DNA of 64,000 nt from Nostoc sp. PCC 7107 (lineage in GTDB: Bacteria; Cyanobacteriota; Cyanobacteriia; Cyanobacteriales; Nostocaceae), in the NCBI RefSeq assembly GCF_000316625.1, contig NC_019676.1, positions 3,118,501-3,182,500 of the forward strand, written 5' to 3'. The notes below the pieces were generated by a model that was given only the letters and a program-made list of their open reading frames with translations, was not told the origin of the DNA and ran no database searches. The stretch's first letter is position 1. Every line of letters starts with the position of its first letter. Made by a program: the position numbers and the translations under genes. Positions 8,415-16,784 of the stretch are shown piece by piece.

Positions 8415-11018
8415 TTATACTCCTAAAATTAACTGATTGCGGTGAATTTGCAGAAGTTGAAATTCTCGGTTTGCAACTACTGCCAGCATAGATAGGATTT
8501 GCTCAGGACGCAAGGAAACACCGTCGTTGCGACAACTACCTAGATAATGCAGAATCGAGGTAGGTTCAGAGGTGCTATTGTTAACGCTTACTAATGCTAA
8601 TTCAAACAGGCGATCGCGCAGATTTACTATTTGAGTTTTGCCTGACTTGGTGGTTTGCTCTACGTTAATTTCTTCCTTAGCTAAGATGGCATCAATCCAA
8701 TCTTGCCATTGTGCAGGTGTGGCTGCATCCACCACGGTTACTGTAATCTGGTACTCGGCTGCGGCTAAGATTTGGGTAGCTGCGGGAGATTTTAAATCTA
8801 TCTCTGCTACGCCATATATAGGTATATCGGTCGGCAATTCTTGGGCTAGTTTGGCTTGAAAAGTCTGGATATCTACAGGGGTAGTTAACTCAAAATCCAC
8901 GATTTCGCCATTGCTAGTAGCACCTAAAGGTAAAGCACTCGCAATCATAATGCGTGGGTTGGGGTGAAATCCACCTGTGAAAGTAATTGGTAAATTTGCT
9001 CGGCGGATAACTCTGTCAAACAAGCGTAATAAATCCAGATGACCTAGCAAAGCCATGTCACCTTGTTTTCCAAACCAGACACGCAGTCTTTGGACTTTGG
9101 TGGTGTTAGGCACAAACTCACCTGCAAATTCTGGGATAGCAGGTGGCTCAATTACAATATTATGACCGAAGTCTGTGCCGCAGACACCGCAGTGTGAACA
9201 ACCTTCAAAGGAGCAATCAGGAACAATTGCTGCTTCTAAGGCACGTTGTAAGTCTTCTTGCAGCCATTTTTTATCAATTCCTGTATCAATATGATCCCAA
9301 GGGAGAGGGAGATCCAGGGAGTGGAGATTAGAGGAATCTTTGTTTTCTGGATTAAACAAATTCCATTCGCCGTTTTCGACTTGGCGGTATTTCCAGTCTA
9401 GTCCAGCTTCGGCGATCGCCTGACCCCAAGCGCTAAAAGCTTTATCTAAACCGTCATACCAAGAATCCATACCTGCACCTAGTTCCCAAGCGCGACGGAG
9501 AACTTTACCCAAAGTGCGATCGCTTCTACCCACAAAGTCTTCCATTGCCGAAATGCGGACATCGGTGAAATTCACCTTGATGCCCCGAATCGGGCGGAAT
9601 TCTTGCCGCAGTAGGCTTTGCTTACGTTTAAATTCAGCGGTCGAGACTGAATGCCACTGAAATGGTGTATGCGGTTTGGGCGTAAAGTTAGAAATCGTCA
9701 GGTTAAAGTTTAGCGGTCTTCTGCCCTGACCCCGACATTCTCGCTGTAACCAACGCACTGTTTCGGCAATGCCTACAACATCTGCATCTGTCTCACCCGG
9801 CAAGCCAATCATAAAATAGAGTTTGATTTTATCCCAGCCTTGTTCCCAAGCTGTTTTGACACCTCTGAGCAATTCTTCATTCGTCAAACCTTTGTTAACA
9901 ATGTCCCGCATCCGCTGGGTGCCGGCTTCTGGTGCAAAGGTTAATCCACCTTGCCGTGTACCACCAAGGATGTTGGCAATGTTCTCATCAAATCTATCTA
10001 CGCGCTGACTGGGTAAAGTCAGGGAAATGTTTTCATTTTTTAACCTATTTTTGATTTCCATCCCTACCGCTGGTAGGGCTAAATAATCAGAACAACTCAG
10101 GGATAGTAAGGAAAATTCATTGTAACCAGTCGCTCGCATTCCCTGTTCAATGGCTTCGACAACTTTTTCCGGTTCCACATCTCGTGCAGGTCGGGTGAGC
10201 ATTCCTGGTTGACAAAAGCGACACCCACGGGTACAGCCACGACGAATTTCAATTATTAGGCGATCATGTACTGTTTCTACGTAGGGAACTAGCCCAATGG
10301 AATAGGCGGGTATGGGACTAGCAACTCGCCTGAGAATACGTTTTGGTACATCTGGATGGTGGGGATGGACTGAACCATCTGCGGCCATTTCATAAAACTG
10401 GGGGACATATACCCCTGGTATTTGTGCCAAGTCGAAGAGTATGTCTCGGCGACTTAATCCAGCGTTTTTTCCTTCTTCTAATACCAAACCGATTTCTGGT
10501 AAGAGTTCCTCGCCATCACCTAAAGCGAAGAAGTCGAAAAAGTCGGCGTAGGGTTCAGGGTTTGAAGTCGCTGTTTGTCCACCAGCGAAAATTAGCGGAT
10601 AATTCCCTGTTGCTCTTTCTTGCCATGTCAGGGGAATTCCTGCTAAATCCAACATTTCTAAGATGTTGGTCGCACCTAATTCGTAACTGAGACTAAAACC
10701 TAAAATGTCAAATTCTTTTAGCGATCGCTTTGACTCTACAGCAAACAAGGGGGTGTTTGTTTCCCTGAGTTTGACTGCCAAGTCTGTACCTGGGAGGTAG
10801 GCGCGATCGCACAATTGGCGCGGTTGGGCATTCAAAATGTTATAGAGAATGATATGCCCCAAATTAGACGAGCCAACTTCATATACTTCTGGGTAGGTCA
10901 ACACCCACCTGACAACTGCCGTATCCCAAGGCTTATGTACTGCTAGGCGTTCGTTACCAAGGTAACGCGCGGGTTTCAAAATATCCGGTGTAATTAATTT
11001 TTCAACTGCAACAGCCAC
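8415..11018 (-). CDS. B12-binding radical SAM protein (TIGR03960 type) fused to DUF2344
   Basis: An 867-residue fusion protein. The first ~220 residues resemble a cobalamin-binding domain (GFSLSYELGATNILEML, IFAGGQTATSNPEPYADFFD). A radical SAM core follows with the cluster motif CTRGCRFCQPG (CxxxCxxC) near 262 and FAPEAGTQRMRD. The C-terminal ~220 residues (LRVWFGKQGDMALLGHLDLLRLFDR onward) match DUF2344/TIGR03936. A Cys-rich CSHCGVCGTDFGH link lies between them. The family is widespread, and its substrate is not established; tRNA or other RNA methylthiolation-like chemistry is only a guess. The TAA stop lies 560 bp before rne on the same strand. Confidence 0.9.
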   Translation of the reverse strand: MAVAVEKLITPDILKPARYLGNERLAVHKPWDTAVVRWVLTYPEVYEVGSSNLGHIILYNILNAQPRQLCDRAYLPGTDLAVKLRETNTPLFAVESKRSLKEFDILGFSLSYELGATNILEMLDLAGIPLTWQERATGNYPLIFAGGQTATSNPEPYADFFDFFALGDGEELLPEIGLVLEEGKNAGLSRRDILFDLAQIPGVYVPQFYEMAADGSVHPHHPDVPKRILRRVASPIPAYSIGLVPYVETVHDRLIIEIRRGCTRGCRFCQPGMLTRPARDVEPEKVVEAIEQGMRATGYNEFSLLSLSCSDYLALPAVGMEIKNRLKNENISLTLPSQRVDRFDENIANILGGTRQGGLTFAPEAGTQRMRDIVNKGLTNEELLRGVKTAWEQGWDKIKLYFMIGLPGETDADVVGIAETVRWLQRECRGQGRRPLNFNLTISNFTPKPHTPFQWHSVSTAEFKRKQSLLRQEFRPIRGIKVNFTDVRISAMEDFVGRSDRTLGKVLRRAWELGAGMDSWYDGLDKAFSAWGQAIAEAGLDWKYRQVENGEWNLFNPENKDSSNLHSLDLPLPWDHIDTGIDKKWLQEDLQRALEAAIVPDCSFEGCSHCGVCGTDFGHNIVIEPPAIPEFAGEFVPNTTKVQRLRVWFGKQGDMALLGHLDLLRLFDRVIRRANLPITFTGGFHPNPRIMIASALPLGATSNGEIVDFELTTPVDIQTFQAKLAQELPTDIPIYGVAEIDLKSPAATQILAAAEYQITVTVVDAATPAQWQDWIDAILAKEEINVEQTTKSGKTQIVNLRDRLFELALVSVNNSTSEPTSILHYLGSCRNDGVSLRPEQILSMLAVVANREFQLLQIHRNQLILGV

Positions 11019-11158
11019 TGCGCTATCTTCTAGCTACTTTATATTATTTACAGATAATCACCTCCAACCTTAGCATTGATTGAGTCTAACCATAGGTTTA
11101 TCTTTGCAACTGAAAATATCCTTTACATATTTTTGCTACAAAGATAATTTCCATGTTA

Positions 11159-11494
11159 TTATGAGGGGTTAACAGAATTTAAATCAATTGTATCTTCAAA
11201 CTCAAACACCTCATCAAGTTGGGTTAATTCAAAGATAATTTTCAGGGCGGGAGACACCGAACATAGCTTTAAACTTCGTCCCAAATTTTGAGCCAGCTTC
11301 AGCGCAGACACCAATGCCATTAAACCTGCGCTGTCTAATGATTCTACTGCTGCCAAATCCACAAGCAAGATTGACACATCATTTGGTGTTAATGCTGCGG
11401 TCAAATCTCGTTCAAATTCCAATGAGTTAGCGGCATTGAGTTTGCCCTGTGGCCGAATAACTGTAATTTTTGGGCATTCCAGCACTGCTTGCAT
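11159..11494 (-). CDS. STAS-domain protein (anti-sigma factor antagonist-like)
   Basis: A 111-residue single STAS domain, as in SpoIIAA/RsbV-type anti-sigma antagonists: VIRPQGKLNAANSLEFERDL at the N terminus and VDLAAVESLDSAGLMALVSALKLA around residues 45-70, with the phosphorylatable Ser in the LDSAG loop. A kinase/anti-sigma partner is expected but none is adjacent. It lies 140 bp upstream of the radical SAM gene on the same strand; an operon is possible but not clear. Confidence 0.9.
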   Translation of the reverse strand: MQAVLECPKITVIRPQGKLNAANSLEFERDLTAALTPNDVSILLVDLAAVESLDSAGLMALVSALKLAQNLGRSLKLCSVSPALKIIFELTQLDEVFEFEDTIDLNSVNPS

Positions 11495-11951
11495 ATTGAC
11501 ATCCTAAATTAGAGTTATTAAATCTTTAACCTGTGATTTATTTGAACATAATCTCTTTTTTTAAACATCGACCATACGTCTTACATCTCTTTGCTGAATC
11601 TTTATGGGTAAAGGGTATATCTTTAAAGATTGTCATAAATACAGTGTAAAATGTGTTTATATATACTTTTTTTTAATATCGGTTCTAAAACAATCAACAT
11701 AGACAGCCAGAGAATAGATCGCTCATCCGTAACTTTGCTGCAAATGCTTAATTTATAGATACTTAAGCCTCTTCAGCCATAGCTAAGTATGAGATTAAAT
11801 ACATTCATTTGGAGAGAACAAGATAGAGTGAAAGTTGAATTATTTTGTCAAAAAAATGTGATCTAAATCACTAAAATCAAGCTTGTAGATCACAATTTAT
11901 ACTTAGCTCTATCCCAGATAATTTAGTATTACCTAAAATGGGTTAATAAAT
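11495..11951. other. AT-rich divergent spacer
   Basis: 457 bp between the STAS gene (minus) and the 67-aa gene (plus). No ORF is supported. The notable element is the CRP-like palindrome at 11857-11872 with a -10-like TAGTAT at 11924-11929. Confidence 0.5.
11857..11872 (+). promoter_or_regulatory. Candidate CRP (cAMP receptor protein) site
   Basis: TGTGATCTAAATCACT fits the TGTGA-N6-TCAC(A/T) consensus of CRP-family regulators, including cyanobacterial SyCRP1/AnCrpA. A second half-site GATCACA follows at 11888-11894. With a -10-like TAGTAT at 11924-11929 (start near 11936), its centre lies near -71, a spacing compatible with class I activation of the 67-aa gene. This is motif evidence only. 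Confidence 0.5.
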
Positions 11952-12155
11952 ATGAGAACGAGTAAGTATGCTATTCGCCAACTGGTAGAAAAAGCTCTTG
12001 ATATTAAAAAATTAACTCCAGAGATAGAAAATGAAATCAATTCCGAATTAACTCAAATGGGTTATATCTCGGATGTAGACTATGAAGCATTGGAATTATT
12101 AATGGCAGAAATGGATGCTGGCAGAGTCAAGTTAGTTCCTAGTTGGGGATATTAA
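11952..12155 (+). CDS. Small conserved cyanobacterial protein (67 aa), unknown function
   Basis: An acidic, helix-rich 67-residue protein (MRTSKYAIRQLVEKALDI at the start, VKLVPSWGY at the end). It has even codon use, a clear ATG and its own upstream region with a CRP-like site, so it is likely real. I recall similar short proteins in Nostoc genomes but know no function. No membrane segment or cysteine motif is present. It could be a small regulator. Confidence 0.65.
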   Translation: MRTSKYAIRQLVEKALDIKKLTPEIENEINSELTQMGYISDVDYEALELLMAEMDAGRVKLVPSWGY

Positions 12156-12160
12156 TTTTT

Positions 12161-12195
12161 GTCATTTGTCAATGGTTAATAGTTAATTGATAATG
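12161..12195. repeat. Heptamer STRR array
   Basis: Five degenerate heptamers in phase: GTCATTT, GTCAATG, GTTAATA, GTTAATT, GATAATG. The array begins 5 bp after the stop of the 67-aa gene. It belongs to the short tandemly repeated repetitive sequences typical of heterocystous cyanobacteria. Confidence 0.6.
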
Positions 12196-12289
12196 ACCTG
12201 TATTTTTCTGTGAGATTTACTGTTTAGTTACTTGGTGTGACGTAAACTGTGCTAGTCAGCATTAATGTTTGCATTAATATTAAGTCGCT

Positions 12290-13459
12290 ATGCACCTTGC
12301 TAAACGCCTAGAAAAAATTCCTCCCTACCTCTTTGCTGAAATTAATCGTAAACGAGAAAAACTCGTCGAGGAGGGAGTTGACATCATTAATATGGCAGTA
12401 GGCGACCCCGATAAACCGACTCCTGCACACATTCTCCAGATAATGCACGAGGCAATTGATGACGCTGCTACCCATAACTACCCGCCCTACGAAGGTATGC
12501 AAGAATTTCGTCAGGCGGCTGCTAGGTGGATGGAACGTCGGTTTGGGGTAACTGAGTTAAATCCAGACACAGAGGTAGTAGCATCTATTGGTTCTAAAGA
12601 AGCGATACACAATACTTTTTTAGCCTTTGTGGAGGCAGGAGACTATACACTCATCCCTGATCCTGGTTATCCTGTGTATCGCACTTCTACCATTTTTGCT
12701 GATGGTGAGCCTTTCACGATGCCACTAAAACCAGAAAATCAGTTTTTACCAGATTTGAGCGCGATTCCTCAAGAAATTGCCCGAAAAGCCAAGCTTTTGT
12801 GGATTAACTACCCAAATAATCCGACTGGGGGAGTCGCAACGCTGGAGTTTTTTGCAGAATTAGTTGATTTCTGTAAGCAGTACAATATCTTGCTGTGTCA
12901 TGATAATGCTTACTCAGAAATGGCTTATGATGGCTACAATCCGCCGAGTGTGTTGGAAGTACCGGGGGCAAAAGATATCGCCATTGAGTTTCACAGTTTG
13001 TCTAAGTCTTACAATATGACAGGCTGGCGGGTTGGTTTTGTCGTGGGAAATGCGCTGGGTATTCAAGGTTTAAGACAGGTTAAAACCAACGTTGATTCGG
13101 GAGTGTTTAAGGCAATTCAAAAAGCGGCGATCGCAGCTTACAATACTTCAGAAGCTGAACTACAAACTTTGATGTCTGTTTATCAAAATCGTCGCGACAT
13201 CATTGTCAAAGGCTTGCAATCTTTAGGATGGCCAATTCAACCGCCAAAAGCTACCCTTTATGTTTGGGTTCCTGTTCCTGCTGGCTATTCTTCGGCGGAA
13301 TTTGTAAATTTGTTACTTGACAAATGCGGCATTATGGTGGCTCCAGGTAGCGGTTACGGCACATCTGGTGAAGGTTTCTTCCGCATTGCTTTAACTATCC
13401 CGGAAGAACGAATGCAAGAAGCCATTGGGCGAATGAAGGATGCTGGTATTCACTACTAA
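12290..13459 (+). CDS. dapL: LL-diaminopimelate aminotransferase (DapL2-like) or related class I aminotransferase
   Basis: PLP enzyme of fold type I, 389 residues. It opens with LAKRLEKIPPYLFAEINRKREK and has NMAVGDPDKPTP, NYPNNPTGG, and the PLP-lysine motif SLSKSYNMTGWRVGF near 237-251. This pattern fits the shorter DapL2 class, which converts tetrahydrodipicolinate to LL-DAP in lysine and peptidoglycan synthesis in one step. Heterocystous cyanobacteria often have a second, longer DapL, so this copy could have another amino-donor/acceptor range. It is followed downstream by an IS element. Confidence 0.8.
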   Translation: MHLAKRLEKIPPYLFAEINRKREKLVEEGVDIINMAVGDPDKPTPAHILQIMHEAIDDAATHNYPPYEGMQEFRQAAARWMERRFGVTELNPDTEVVASIGSKEAIHNTFLAFVEAGDYTLIPDPGYPVYRTSTIFADGEPFTMPLKPENQFLPDLSAIPQEIARKAKLLWINYPNNPTGGVATLEFFAELVDFCKQYNILLCHDNAYSEMAYDGYNPPSVLEVPGAKDIAIEFHSLSKSYNMTGWRVGFVVGNALGIQGLRQVKTNVDSGVFKAIQKAAIAAYNTSEAELQTLMSVYQNRRDIIVKGLQSLGWPIQPPKATLYVWVPVPAGYSSAEFVNLLLDKCGIMVAPGSGYGTSGEGFFRIALTIPEERMQEAIGRMKDAGIHY

Positions 13460-13593
13460 AAAAGTATGAAGTCTTAAATTTTGGCTTTCCTGAACTCCTT
13501 TACCTCTCTGCGCCTCTGTGACTCTGCGTGAGCTAAATATCCCCAAATCATAAAACATTGAAGTCCAAAATTTCAGACTTCAGACTTTCGACA

Positions 13594-14865
13594 CTGAAGG
13601 GGTGACAAAAAAGTTATAAAGCAGACTGGATAAGAGTCATAGCCCGTAGACCTTGTTGAAAATATGGCAGTTTACTGGGCTTGAGGCGCATCAATTCATG
13701 AGCTAAATCAGCCCAAAATTCCATTGCCCCTACCCATAACTGACCATACAAACCAATCCAAAAAGCACTATGTCGGCGGTGCAATCGTTGTAACTCCTTC
13801 AGACGACCAACATATTTTTGTAGTCCAGAGGAGCGAGAATTACGACCAACTAAAATAGCACAAGTATAGGCAATAGCAATTAATAAAATCAGTGCTATCA
13901 AACGTTGACCATCAGCATAAGTAGATTCGAGATTATACCCCCCAGTTTTACAATCTTTAAACATGGCTTCGATACCACTCCGCAACTTAAATGCTTTAAT
14001 GGCATCTTTGAGACTATCAAGGTTAGTTAATAAAAACCAGCCAGCAGGCTCAACAACTCCACGATATTTGCGCTTGTAATATCCGGCGAGATTAAAATTG
14101 GCAAACCCTTTCTGTTTAGTTGCTTGAATCCCTGTCAAAAAAAACGAGATGCCAGGAGTTAATCCCAAAGATTGTAAGCGTTGGTGTGATTGGTTTTCTT
14201 GCCGAATATAAGTACCTTGTTTCTGACGCAATACAAAGTCAATGCCCTTGCTATGTAACCAATTTGCTAGTTTTATACTGTGGAATTCTCTATCTCCCAG
14301 TACCAGCATTTGATATCCCTTAAATAACTGCAATAGTGGACGAATTAATTTTTTCTGCTCTCCCAAATTGCTACATCCTTTTTTAGGTAACAATAGCCAG
14401 TACACAGGTATTGCTCTTTTTTGTTCTATTAAACTAATTACAAATACATTTTGTGAACGCCATTGTGTTCTATCAATCGCAAATATTAGCCGTTTCTCTC
14501 CTCTTTTCAGACTATTTTTCACCCATCGTTTGAGCAGGGGAAACCACAGATATGGAATCGACAACTGAGGTAGTAGTAAAAATCTTTGTATACTCCGCCT
14601 CCGACTTTCAAATTTTATCGGTTGTGGAAATACTGTTGCTAGTTTCTCAATTGTCACAGTTTTATGAAATTGCAATAGCATTAGTAAGATTTCTAGCATC
14701 TTGTACTGTGCGGGTGTCAGTACATTTTGAAAGCAGTTTTGGTAGAATTTAGGTAACATTATCATTTGATAGGTCTTGTTGAGAATACCTGACCTATCTT
14801 TTTTTACCCCAAAACGGTCACGCTCCTCTATTTTCTTGGCTTCAGCCGCTTTGTCACCCCTTCAG
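13594..14865. mobile_element. Complete IS4-family insertion sequence (1272 bp)
   Basis: The element is bounded by perfect 16-bp inverted repeats, CTGAAGGGGTGACAAA at 13594-13609 and its complement at 14850-14865. It is flanked by a 9-bp direct repeat CTTTCGACA at 13585-13593 and 14866-14874, the target-site duplication. One transposase gene fills it on the minus strand. Intact ends, an intact ORF and an exact duplication suggest a recent insertion. It entered the last codons of the gene that now ends at 14854. Confidence 0.95.
13614..14765 (-). CDS. IS4-family transposase
   Basis: A 383-residue DDE transposase. Catalytic residues can be placed at D98 (FAIDRTQWR), D158 (LGDREF) and E266 in the YREK-type signature RSGIEAMFKDCK (R262, E266, K273; the usual Tyr is Phe here). 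The ORF ends 5 bp inside the left inverted repeat and starts 85 bp from the right one. No frameshift or internal stop, so the enzyme is probably functional. Start could be M1 or M3. Confidence 0.93.
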   Translation of the reverse strand: MIMLPKFYQNCFQNVLTPAQYKMLEILLMLLQFHKTVTIEKLATVFPQPIKFESRRRSIQRFLLLPQLSIPYLWFPLLKRWVKNSLKRGEKRLIFAIDRTQWRSQNVFVISLIEQKRAIPVYWLLLPKKGCSNLGEQKKLIRPLLQLFKGYQMLVLGDREFHSIKLANWLHSKGIDFVLRQKQGTYIRQENQSHQRLQSLGLTPGISFFLTGIQATKQKGFANFNLAGYYKRKYRGVVEPAGWFLLTNLDSLKDAIKAFKLRSGIEAMFKDCKTGGYNLESTYADGQRLIALILLIAIAYTCAILVGRNSRSSGLQKYVGRLKELQRLHRRHSAFWIGLYGQLWVGAMEFWADLAHELMRLKPSKLPYFQQGLRAMTLIQSAL

Positions 14866-15210
14866 CTTTCGACATTGCCAAATCTGCTGAATAAATTGAT
14901 GGAATTGCTGTTTAGCAATTAAGTCTGGTTCGCCTTTTGGTTCTTTGACTAAAACCTGACTCAACAGCGTAATAACTTCTGTATCTAAAGCAGGGCGAAA
15001 TAACTGGATAGGCCAAAGCAAATCAGATGCGTCTCGCAAATCGGTAATTGTTGGGAGTTCTTGAGTATGGTTCGCCAGAAATAAAGGACGCACCCAACAC
15101 AACTGACGAGATATAACAACTTCAATCACTTCCGCGTACAAATTGTTGTCACCATACTCTAAAGACACAATTTGTCCTGGTTGAAATTCTGGGTGTGTAT
15201 CCATAATCAT
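14854..15210 (-). CDS. Conserved hypothetical protein, C terminus rewritten by the IS insertion
   Basis: A 118-residue protein with no family I recognise; it starts MIMDTHPEFQPGQIVSLEYGDNNLYAEVI (key PGQIV, LYAEVI), a small beta-barrel-like pattern, and has a helical C-terminal half. The IS target lies in its last codons: removing the IS and one duplication gives ...WQCRKSEV-stop (stop at 13573-13575), while now it reads ...WQCRKLKG-stop using the IS end. The protein therefore keeps its length and only three residues change. It is divergent from clpS. Confidence 0.75.
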   Translation of the reverse strand: MIMDTHPEFQPGQIVSLEYGDNNLYAEVIEVVISRQLCWVRPLFLANHTQELPTITDLRDASDLLWPIQLFRPALDTEVITLLSQVLVKEPKGEPDLIAKQQFHQFIQQIWQCRKLKG

Positions 15211-15410
15211 GTAGCTAGGGCGATGGCAAAGTTAGTTTTGTAGCTTTTCTCATTGTAATTGGGAGAATGGGCTAGTCTGGAGAACAAACCTTTGGGTAAG
15301 AGGGAGTTTGAAATTAAATGTTATAAAATAAGTGAATAACTGTTAAGCTGTTAAGCGATCGCCAATAGGCATTCCGTTGTAGTAAATCATCGAAACAAGA
15401 GCAAAGAGCC

Positions 15411-15692
15411 GTGTCAGTCGAAACCATTGAGAAGAGTTCCACATCCCGCAAGCTCGCCCCTCGGTATCGCGTTTTGCTCCATAACGACGAATACAACTCG
15501 ATGGAGTACGTGGTGCAAGTATTATTAACAACAGTACCGAGTCTCACTCAGCCCCAAGCTGTGAGCATCATGATGGAAGCCCATACAAACGGGTTAGCTT
15601 TAGTCATTACCTGCGCTCTAGAACACGCTGAATTTTACTGTGAAACATTGAAAACCCACGGTTTATCCAGCAGTATTGAACCTGATGAATAG
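15411..15692 (+). CDS. clpS: ATP-dependent Clp protease adaptor ClpS
   Basis: N-recognin that delivers N-degron substrates to ClpC/ClpA-ClpP. The 93-residue protein has the ClpS core: YRVLLHNDEYNSMEYVVQVL near 19-38 (the HNDEYN substrate pocket), TQPQAVSIMMEAHTNG and a C-terminal AEFYCETLKTHGL. GTG start at 15411; no in-frame ATG lies near enough to keep the conserved core. Cyanobacteria carry one or two clpS copies; which one this is cannot be told here. Confidence 0.95.
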   Translation: MSVETIEKSSTSRKLAPRYRVLLHNDEYNSMEYVVQVLLTTVPSLTQPQAVSIMMEAHTNGLALVITCALEHAEFYCETLKTHGLSSSIEPDE

Positions 15693-15730
15693 TAATTTGT
15701 CCAATGTATCCTGCCTAAAAACTAAAAGTG

Positions 15731-15832
15731 CCTACAAGAACAAAGCCTGTCTCCGCAGGTTGGAAAGATTTGATTTAAAGTGAGTCCGCGCAGGCGGACT
15801 TTGTTTGTATAGCCGCGATTTCAATCGCCCAG
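15731..15832. repeat. Dispersed palindromic repeat between clpS and the CPBP gene
   Basis: It contains a 7-bp hairpin AGTCCGC-GCAG-GCGGACT (15783-15800) followed by TTTGTTTGTATAG and CGCGATTTCAATCGC. The combination is a recognisable Nostoc intergenic repeat. It could act as a weak terminator of clpS, but no clean T-run is present. Confidence 0.5.
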
Positions 15833-15856
15833 GATTGGTTTTAAAAACTAATTAGT

Positions 15857-16687
15857 ATGAAAAACAACCTTGTCCGTTTAGCTCAACTCCCTGCCCCTAT
15901 TCGGCTAGGTTGTTTTATTTTAATGTTATTGGCGTTATGGTTGCCTTTTGCTGCACCAATTTACTTACTAGTGCGTGATGAAAACTTAGTAAGTATTTTG
16001 ACAATGGTTTTGCTATATGCAGAATTTATTTTTCTATTAAAACTATGGGGTAAATATGTCTACCAGCAACCTCAGATATTGCAGCATTATGGTTTAGAAA
16101 CTACACGACACAATGGAATAGATTGGTTACGTGGTTTGGCTATAGGGTTCACTAATATTTGGCTACTTTTTGGCATAGAAAGTCTTTTAGGCTGGCTGGT
16201 ATGGCAACAGCCCAAAGTTTTTTTATTAAAAATAGTCATAGAAGGTTTAATTGTTGGCTGGGCTGTTGGATTTGCCGAAGAATTATTATTTCGTGGCTGG
16301 TTACTTGATGAATTAGAACGTGATTACAGCCAACCTGTGGCACTATGGACGGATGCTGTTGTCTTTGCTACCTTGCATTTCATTAAACCATTAGAGGCAA
16401 TTATTCAAACTCTACCCCAGTTCCCGGCTTTAGTAGTTTTGGGGTTAACGCAGGTATGGGCGAAGCGTTGGCGTAGGGGACGTTTAGGTTTACCAATTGG
16501 TTTGCATGGTGGTTTAGTTGGCGGCTACTACATTATTAATGTCGGCGGATTAATTAAATATACAGGTGTAGTGCCTGATTGGGTGACGGGAGTATATCAA
16601 AATCCTTTAATGGGGATGATGGGGTTATTTTTGATGAGTATTTTGGCGGTATGGATGGGTAGGCAAGTGAAGCGATCGCACCTTTGA
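15857..16687 (+). CDS. CPBP-family intramembrane glutamic endopeptidase (Abi)
   Basis: A 276-residue multi-pass membrane protein (about seven hydrophobic segments, e.g. 19-38, 45-62, 93-113, 129-140). The CPBP/Abi motifs are present: EELLFRG with the catalytic EExxxR at E141-R146, HF at 174, and GLHGG near 218. Homologues process prenylated proteins (Rce1), signal peptides or bacteriocin targets; the substrate here is unknown. It has its own ATG after a repeat-rich spacer. Confidence 0.88.
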   Translation: MKNNLVRLAQLPAPIRLGCFILMLLALWLPFAAPIYLLVRDENLVSILTMVLLYAEFIFLLKLWGKYVYQQPQILQHYGLETTRHNGIDWLRGLAIGFTNIWLLFGIESLLGWLVWQQPKVFLLKIVIEGLIVGWAVGFAEELLFRGWLLDELERDYSQPVALWTDAVVFATLHFIKPLEAIIQTLPQFPALVVLGLTQVWAKRWRRGRLGLPIGLHGGLVGGYYIINVGGLIKYTGVVPDWVTGVYQNPLMGMMGLFLMSILAVWMGRQVKRSHL

Positions 16688-16784
16688 TAAAATTAAACTT
16701 AAAAATTATATTGTTTTGCGGTATTTACTCAGGGTAGGTTGTATTTAAGCGATAATCACTACAATCGCCCATAAAAGCATAATC

